Shown here: positions 58,312 to 64,000 of the stretch, piece by piece | How the letters are laid out: the number at the start of each line of letters is the position of its first letter | Position numbering within the stretch: position 1 is the stretch's first letter | DNA from: Skermanella pratensis | GTDB taxonomy: Bacteria > Pseudomonadota > Alphaproteobacteria > Azospirillales > Azospirillaceae | Reading direction: 5' to 3' | DNA: 64,000 nucleotides | Assembly (NCBI RefSeq): GCF_008843145.1 | Contig: NZ_CP030265.1 | Coordinates: 4,953,001-5,017,000, forward strand | Made by a program: the position numbers and the translations under genes | The notes under the pieces: generated by a model | What the model saw: the letters and a program-made list of their open reading frames with translations, nothing else | Told to the model about the DNA's origin: nothing | Databases searched by the model: none

Positions 58312-58509
58312 TCAGAACACGGCGTCGAGCAGGCGACGCGTCAGGCGGCCGGCCGGAATGATCGGGCAGTCGGCACCGAAATCTTGAAGCGGCCTTGCCG
58401 ACTCGAAGCCCCGAAGTTCGGGAATCGACGGGAACGCTCCCGTCGCCTGCGGCGATCCGTTGGAAGCCGGGTCCTGATACGGTCCGCGAAATGCGCGGTG
58501 GTCCGACAT
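58312..58509 (-). CDS. Small hypothetical protein (65 aa)
   Basis: A short ORF starting MSDHRAFRGPYQDPASNG at 58509, chosen over an upstream start at 58620. It is Pro/Gly-rich in the first half and ends GRLTRRLLDAVF. No family was recognised. The next ORF follows after 12 bp with a ribosome site, which hints at a two-gene unit. Both sit between the chemoreceptor and the PagL-like gene. Confidence 0.4.
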   Translation of the reverse strand: MSDHRAFRGPYQDPASNGSPQATGAFPSIPELRGFESARPLQDFGADCPIIPAGRLTRRLLDAVF

Positions 58510-58655
58510 GGCTGTTCTCCAGTCTGCATATCCGGATGAAGGATACGCGCGGAGCCCCGGCCGATTAACCCGAACGCGGTAGTATACTGCTAAAATTAGA
58601 GGCATATGCGCCCCGCGCACCTGCGTTTCAGGTGCGCGGGGCGAGGCAGACGCGG

Positions 58656-59201
58656 CTACTTCGCGCCGAACGGCACCGCCAGCGTGAAGTTCAGCACATC
58701 CCCGCCATATCCCATGGAGGTGCCGTCCTGAGCCGGGTTGGTCACGTGGAAATATGTCGCGCCGAGCCGCCAGTCGTTCGAGAACTCGTAGGCGGCGGCG
58801 ATACCGGTCCGGATCTCGATCTGCCCCCGGTTCGGGTCGGTCGGGTCGTGCACCTCCCCCTTGTCGGCGACTCCGGCGGCGATGCTCGGCGTGAAGATGA
58901 AGCTGTCGCCCAGCGACAGTTCAAGGCCGATGCCGCCCTGGGTGCCGCCGGGCGTGACCGCGTTGCGGTCGCTGGGCGCCAGGGCCGAGCCGGCCGACTC
59001 GGGCACGAACAGCCAGTATTTGAGCCCCAATCCCCATTCCAATTGGACATTGGAGCTGGGCTCGGCCGGCTTGAGGTCGAAATAGCCGACGCCGCCGGTG
59101 ATGTACTCCGGCTTCGGCTGGGTGGAACTGACCTGGGCCGCAGCCTCGACTGCCGTCAGGCAGAATCCAAGCGCGACCACGACTGCCATCATGCGACGCA
59201 T
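58656..59201 (-). CDS. PagL-like outer-membrane barrel (acyloxyacyl hydrolase family)
   Basis: About 181 residues with a Sec signal (MRRMMAVVVALGFCLTAVEA, cleavage near AAA-Q). The rest alternates strands in an eight-stranded-barrel style: ITGGVGYFDL, NVQLEWGLGLKYW, IEIRTGIAAAYEF, and the final LNFTLAVPF. The last part, WRLGATYFHVTNP, resembles the PagL active-site segment, which normally reads H-x-S-N. Here Thr replaces Ser. Lipid A deacylation is therefore doubtful, and a structural barrel role is possible. The family call itself is moderately sure. Confidence 0.6.
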   Translation of the reverse strand: MRRMMAVVVALGFCLTAVEAAAQVSSTQPKPEYITGGVGYFDLKPAEPSSNVQLEWGLGLKYWLFVPESAGSALAPSDRNAVTPGGTQGGIGLELSLGDSFIFTPSIAAGVADKGEVHDPTDPNRGQIEIRTGIAAAYEFSNDWRLGATYFHVTNPAQDGTSMGYGGDVLNFTLAVPFGAK

Positions 59202-59302
59202 CTGGATCACCAAGCCCTCTGTCAACAGAAACAGGATCTAGGATATAGGCGGAAGTGTAACATCTGGTAAATGGTTCATGCGGCGATGCGATACACTCAC
59301 CA

Positions 59303-60253
59303 TCAGGCCAGATTCCTGAATTTTTCCGTAGCCGCAACGAGGGCAGCCCGAATGCCTGGCTCCATGGCCGAATGGCCCGCATCCGGAACGACCACGTAGT
59401 CCGCTTCCGGCCAAGCCTGGTGCAGCTCGTCCGCGGTAGCGATCGGGCAGACGATGTCGTAGCGGCCCTGGACGATCACCGCGGGGATGCCGCGGATCCG
59501 GCCGATGCCCTCCAGCAGGCGGTTCTCCGGCGTGAACATGTTGTTCCGGAAATAATGGGCCTCGATCCGTGCGAGGCCGAGCGCGTGGGTATCCTCGCCG
59601 GAGGCCGAGAGAAGCTCAGGGCTGGGAAGCAGGGTCGAACAGGCGCCCTCGTAGACGCTCCAGACCCGCGCCGCCGCCATGCGCATGCCGTAGTCGGAGC
59701 CGGTCAGCCGGCGGTAGTACGACTCGAGCAGGTCTCCGCGCTCTTCCGCGGGCAGGAAATTGGAAAAGTTGGTCCAGGCCTCGGGAAAGATCGTCCGCAT
59801 GTGGTACAGGAACCACTGGATCTCGGATCGGCGCATGAGGAAGATGCCGCGCAGCATCAGGCTGATGCAGCGTCCGGGGTGCGCCTGCGCATAGGCCAGC
59901 CCCAGGGTGCTGCCCCAGGACCCGCCGAACACGTGCCAGCGCTCGATGCCCAGTTCGGTCCGGAGCTGTTCCAGGTCGGCGATCAGGTGGTCGGTGGTAT
60001 TGTCCCGGATCTCCCCAAGGGGAGTCGAGCGTCCGGCCCCGCGCTGGTCCATGATGACGATGCGGTAGTGGGACGGGTCGAAGAAGCGCCGGTGCGTGGG
60101 CGACGCACCGGCGCCCGGGCCGCCGTGAAGGAAGACCACCGGTACGCCGCGCGGGTTGCCGGACTGTTCCCAGTAGAGGGTATGGATCGCATCGACCTGG
60201 AGCAGACCGGTCTGGTATGGATCGAGCGGGGGGAACAACTCGGTGCGGGGCAT
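59303..60253 (-). CDS. pip: Proline iminopeptidase
   Basis: A 316-residue alpha/beta-hydrolase that removes N-terminal proline from peptides. The oxyanion segment VVFLHGGPGAGASP and the nucleophile elbow HVFGGSWGSTLGLAYAQ (catalytic Ser) are present, as are the Asp in QGRYDIVCP and the His in PDAGHSAMEPG. Its size and N-terminal PLDPYQTGLLQVDAIHTLYWEQSGNP are standard for bacterial Pip. It begins divergently next to the nuclease-like gene, only 13 bp apart. Confidence 0.94.
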   Translation of the reverse strand: MPRTELFPPLDPYQTGLLQVDAIHTLYWEQSGNPRGVPVVFLHGGPGAGASPTHRRFFDPSHYRIVIMDQRGAGRSTPLGEIRDNTTDHLIADLEQLRTELGIERWHVFGGSWGSTLGLAYAQAHPGRCISLMLRGIFLMRRSEIQWFLYHMRTIFPEAWTNFSNFLPAEERGDLLESYYRRLTGSDYGMRMAAARVWSVYEGACSTLLPSPELLSASGEDTHALGLARIEAHYFRNNMFTPENRLLEGIGRIRGIPAVIVQGRYDIVCPIATADELHQAWPEADYVVVPDAGHSAMEPGIRAALVAATEKFRNLA

Positions 60254-60266
60254 AGGAGCGGGCCGT

Positions 60267-61148
60267 ATGAAGTGGAGCGGATTGAAGTCTATGGGACGGC
60301 GCGCACCGTGGCAAAGCCGCGTTGCGCGGGCAACAGAAAACGGACCTGCCATTTTGGCGCGGGCAATCGCGCTGTCCGTCCTGCTGTTCCAAACCTGGAC
60401 CGGTGCCGCCGCGGCGGACCCGACCCAGGACTTGGCCCGCGACCTGGCCAGGGGCGCGACCGCGACGGTGGTGGAGGTGATCGACGGCGACACCGTGGCG
60501 CTGGACACCGGCGGGGAAGTACGGCTGGTAGGCATCCAGGCGCCCAAGCTGCCGCTCAACCGTCCGAACTTCAAGGAATGGCCGCTCGCGCGCGAAGCGA
60601 AGCAGGAGCTGGAAAAGCTGGTGCTGAACCGGCGCGTGACGCTGTCCCACGGCGGCGCCCGCGGCGACCGGCACGGCCGCACGCTCGCACACCTGCACAA
60701 CGACGACGGCACCTGGGCGCAGGGGGAGATGCTGAGCCGCGGCCTTGCCCGCGTCTATACCTTTCCCGACAACCGCGCCGCGGCGCGGGAGATGCTCGAC
60801 CGGGAGGCGTCGGCCAGGGCGGCCAGGCGCGGGATCTGGGCGCTCGGCTACTACCGCGTACAGGAAGCTGACGGCAAGATCGGGCCGCCGGACACGTACC
60901 AGCTCGTCGAAGGTACGGTCAGGCAGGTCGCGGACGTACGGGGCCGCATCTTCCTGAATTTTGGGGAGGATTACCGCAAGGACTTCACCGCCACGATCGC
61001 GCCGAAGGACGCGCGCACCTTCTCGGCGTCCGGAACGGACATCAAGGCGCTGGAAGGAAGGAGACTCAGGCTGCGAGGCTGGCTGTACGAGCGGAACGGT
61101 CCCGCCATGGACCTGACGCACCCGGAACAGATCGAGGTGCTGGACTGA
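60267..61148 (+). CDS. Thermonuclease (SNase)-family protein, secreted
   Basis: A 293-residue protein. A basic N-terminus and hydrophobic stretch ([20 protein letters not shown]) suggest a signal peptide ending near AAA-D. The SNase fold lies at about 70-205, with [27 protein letters not shown] and [29 protein letters not shown]. The usual catalytic Asp is in IDGDTV, but the Arg-Glu pair is not clearly conserved, so nuclease activity is uncertain. The C-terminal region (about 205-293) is an additional OB-like domain. A bidirectional terminator follows. Confidence 0.8.
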   Translation: MKWSGLKSMGRRAPWQSRVARATENGPAILARAIALSVLLFQTWTGAAAADPTQDLARDLARGATATVVEVIDGDTVALDTGGEVRLVGIQAPKLPLNRPNFKEWPLAREAKQELEKLVLNRRVTLSHGGARGDRHGRTLAHLHNDDGTWAQGEMLSRGLARVYTFPDNRAAAREMLDREASARAARRGIWALGYYRVQEADGKIGPPDTYQLVEGTVRQVADVRGRIFLNFGEDYRKDFTATIAPKDARTFSASGTDIKALEGRRLRLRGWLYERNGPAMDLTHPEQIEVLD

Positions 61149-61183
61149 CGGCACCGCAAGGCCGCCTCGCCGAGCCGGCAAAC

Positions 61184-61223
61184 AAAGATGGCGGCCGGGT
61201 CTTCCGACCCGGCCGCCATCTTT
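61184..61223. terminator. Bidirectional intrinsic terminator between the nuclease-like gene and clpX
   Basis: A perfect 18-bp stem: AAAGATGGCGGCCGGGTC (61184-61201) pairs with its inverted copy at 61206-61223 around a TTCC loop. The A-rich start and T-rich end let it act on both strands. It lies exactly between the two convergent stops. Confidence 0.88.
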
Positions 61224-61241
61224 CCGAAAGGTTCAATCCCG

Positions 61242-62486
<1,245 letters not shown>

Positions 62487-62892
62487 ATCCGGGCTGTACC
62501 TTGGTCCCTGCGAGCAACCGGAACTGCATCACGACTCGATGCGGCGAAGCGGTGTGGATTATCCGCGTCTATCCACAATGTATGGTGCATCCCCAACAGT
62601 TAACAGTTCCGAGGTGGATTTTCTGCGTAGAAGGTTCCAGCCTGTTGCAGCACTGCATGATCATACCAGTCCTGCACGCCTTTCATGCCAGCGTCAACAC
62701 GACGCATGACATAGAGCGCCTTTGGACTATAAGCGGTTCGGCATGCCGTGGCACGCATGACACGTTACCACGCCTTCGGTCACACGCCATCATGCAAAAC
62801 CTCCCTAAGCGCGGGCGGACCAGCCGAAGCAGCCGGTCGACCCCCTACGATCGCGATTGCCGCCCGGGTTCCCACCGGGTAAGTTCCCGGCC
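62487..62892. other. Divergent intergenic region upstream of clpX
   Basis: A 406-bp stretch with lower GC than the genes. A 131-codon plus-strand frame across it has no recognisable family features or plausible codon use and is not called. The region should hold the promoters of clpX and of the sensor gene at 62893, but I cannot point to a convincing heat-shock or sigma70 element. Confidence 0.5.
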
Positions 62893-64000
62893 ATGACCGA
62901 AGCGGCCGAAGACGCACCGACACCCTTGGCCGCTCCCCCCGCCGCCCTGATGACGACCTCCCCGATTACCGGTCAGGTCGTTGGACGGCGCCGTCGCCTG
63001 CGTCTGCCGATCGCCGCCGTGCTGGTGGCCGGGTTCGGCACCCTGATGCTGGCCGCGGTGGCAAGCGTCCTCATCCTGGGGCTCAGCAGCGCCGGGCGCA
63101 ACACTTTTGCCTTGCTGAACGACAAGGCCGACCTGGCGATCGACAACGTCGTGGTAAGGGTCCGCCACCAGCTCGACCCGGCGCGCAATCAGATCACGTA
63201 CCTGAACGGGTTGATCGAAAGCGGAAAACTGGATCCGGACGACCCGGACTCGATGCGCGACACGCTCCGCGGGGCGCTGGCCGCGACGCCCCAGGTCACC
63301 GGGGTCGGCTTCGCGCCTCTCAACCAGATAATGACGAGGGCCGGTCGAATCAACGGCGAGATGGTGGAGAGCACGCTCGACCTCTCCGCCTCGCCCGATA
63401 TGACCGCGGCCATGGCGGAAGCCAGGGACCGCCAGGGTCCTTTCTGGGTCGAACCGGTCTGGTCGCCCGACGTGAAGACGACCCTGCTGACCGTGCGCAT
63501 GGGAGTGCGGCGCGACGACCGCTTCATCGGCATGCTGATCGTCGGGGTCTCCATCGGGGACCTCTCGCGCTTCCTGTCCGAGCTGTACGTCGACGAGGGG
63601 CTCAGCGCCTTCGTGCTCTATGGCCGGGAGCACGTACTGGCCCATCAGGCCCTGCGCTACAAGGAGTTCGACTTCTCCGACCACGGCGCCGGGCTGCCGC
63701 TGCCGCGGATCGACCAGGTCGACGATCCCGTCCTCGCCAGCCTCTGGCGCAACAGCCGGCCGGCGGACACCTTCGTGATCCCCGGGCGCAACGCCGCCAA
63801 CACGGAAGTGGTCGAGATCGGCGACGACAGCCACCTGTTCCTGCTGCGCACCCTGGAAGGCTACGGCGCCCAGCCCTGGACCGTCGGCATCAACTATCGC
63901 CTGGACGAGGTCGGAGTCGAGATCGAGCGGCTGTGGACTACCGGCCTGGTCGGCCTCGGCATCCTGCTGGTGTCGGTCGGCGCCGCCCTGTGGATCGGGC
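62893..64000 (+). CDS. Membrane sensor protein with Cache-like periplasmic domain (partial)
   Basis: The first 369 residues of a larger protein cut by the right edge. A TM helix lies at about 37-63 (LPIAAVLVAGFGTLMLAAVA). A large extracytoplasmic domain follows (about 70-340), with LNGLIESGKL, MGVRRDDRFIGMLIVGVSIGDLSRFL and a final LEGYGAQPWTVGINYRLDE. A second TM begins near 350. This layout fits double-Cache-type sensors of adenylate cyclases, GGDEF proteins or kinases. The output domain is outside the window, so the class cannot be stated. Confidence 0.7.
   Translation, partial: MTEAAEDAPTPLAAPPAALMTTSPITGQVVGRRRRLRLPIAAVLVAGFGTLMLAAVASVLILGLSSAGRNTFALLNDKADLAIDNVVVRVRHQLDPARNQITYLNGLIESGKLDPDDPDSMRDTLRGALAATPQVTGVGFAPLNQIMTRAGRINGEMVESTLDLSASPDMTAAMAEARDRQGPFWVEPVWSPDVKTTLLTVRMGVRRDDRFIGMLIVGVSIGDLSRFLSELYVDEGLSAFVLYGREHVLAHQALRYKEFDFSDHGAGLPLPRIDQVDDPVLASLWRNSRPADTFVIPGRNAANTEVVEIGDDSHLFLLRTLEGYGAQPWTVGINYRLDEVGVEIERLWTTGLVGLGILLVSVGAALWIG

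Noticed and set aside
62501-62896. A 131-codon plus-strand frame upstream of the last gene
   Set aside because: No family features, unusual composition and lower GC. More likely a promoter region.

Overview
High-GC alphaproteobacterial chromosome. A ChpT-type phosphotransferase, the CobS/CobT cobaltochelatase pair beside a J-domain gene, DUF3126, DUF2889 and DUF3553 proteins, and a CheA with a C-terminal receiver all point to Rhodospirillales, probably an Azospirillum/Skermanella relative. That placement is an inference from gene content; no rRNA, tRNA or CRISPR array was seen.

Layout. 1-5.5 kb: minus-strand chemotaxis operon cheA-cheW-cheY-cheB (cheB cut by the window edge), followed by chpT. 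5.6-16.9 kb: a nitrogen-scavenging locus with an atzG-atzE-atzH-like operon, a divergent GntR regulator, an allophanate hydrolase (atzF), and a plus-strand operon holding a complete BMP-type ABC transporter and two isochorismatase-fold hydrolases. Together these look like import and stepwise hydrolysis of a condensed urea such as triuret or biuret. 16.9-19.4 kb: a scarred island in which a hipBA toxin-antitoxin locus survives as an intact hipB plus the two ends of hipA. Between the ends lie a decayed gene and an apparently intact Fic toxin with a 57-codon antitoxin. 19.4-24.2 kb: glycine cleavage operon gcvT-gcvH-gcvPA-gcvPB behind a tandem glycine riboswitch. 24.3-32.8 kb: AEC transporter, DUF2889, ribbon-helix-helix protein, BolA, EamA exporter, J-domain protein, CobS, CobT and an iron-binding periplasmic protein.

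32.9-38.9 kb: signalling block with a kinase, a single-domain receiver and a REC-PAS-GGDEF cyclase in one operon, plus a second kinase. 38.9-45.6 kb: TetR repressor divergent from a complete RND efflux operon, with a strong palindrome between them. 46.0-50.3 kb: a large hybrid sensor kinase cut by a 1254-bp ISAs1-family element with a perfect 10-bp target duplication. 50.3-56.3 kb: CDF metal exporter and the rpmI-rplT-pheS-pheT operon. 56.3-64 kb: methyl-accepting chemotaxis protein, small ORFs, a PagL-like barrel, proline iminopeptidase, a secreted nuclease-like protein, ClpX, and the start of a membrane sensor protein cut by the right edge.

Three otherwise well-conserved genes (a cysteine hydrolase, gcvH and gcvT) are each broken by the loss of one base in or beside a G/C run. 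Restoring one base gives a full-length product in every case. This suggests either assembly errors or very recent mutations.
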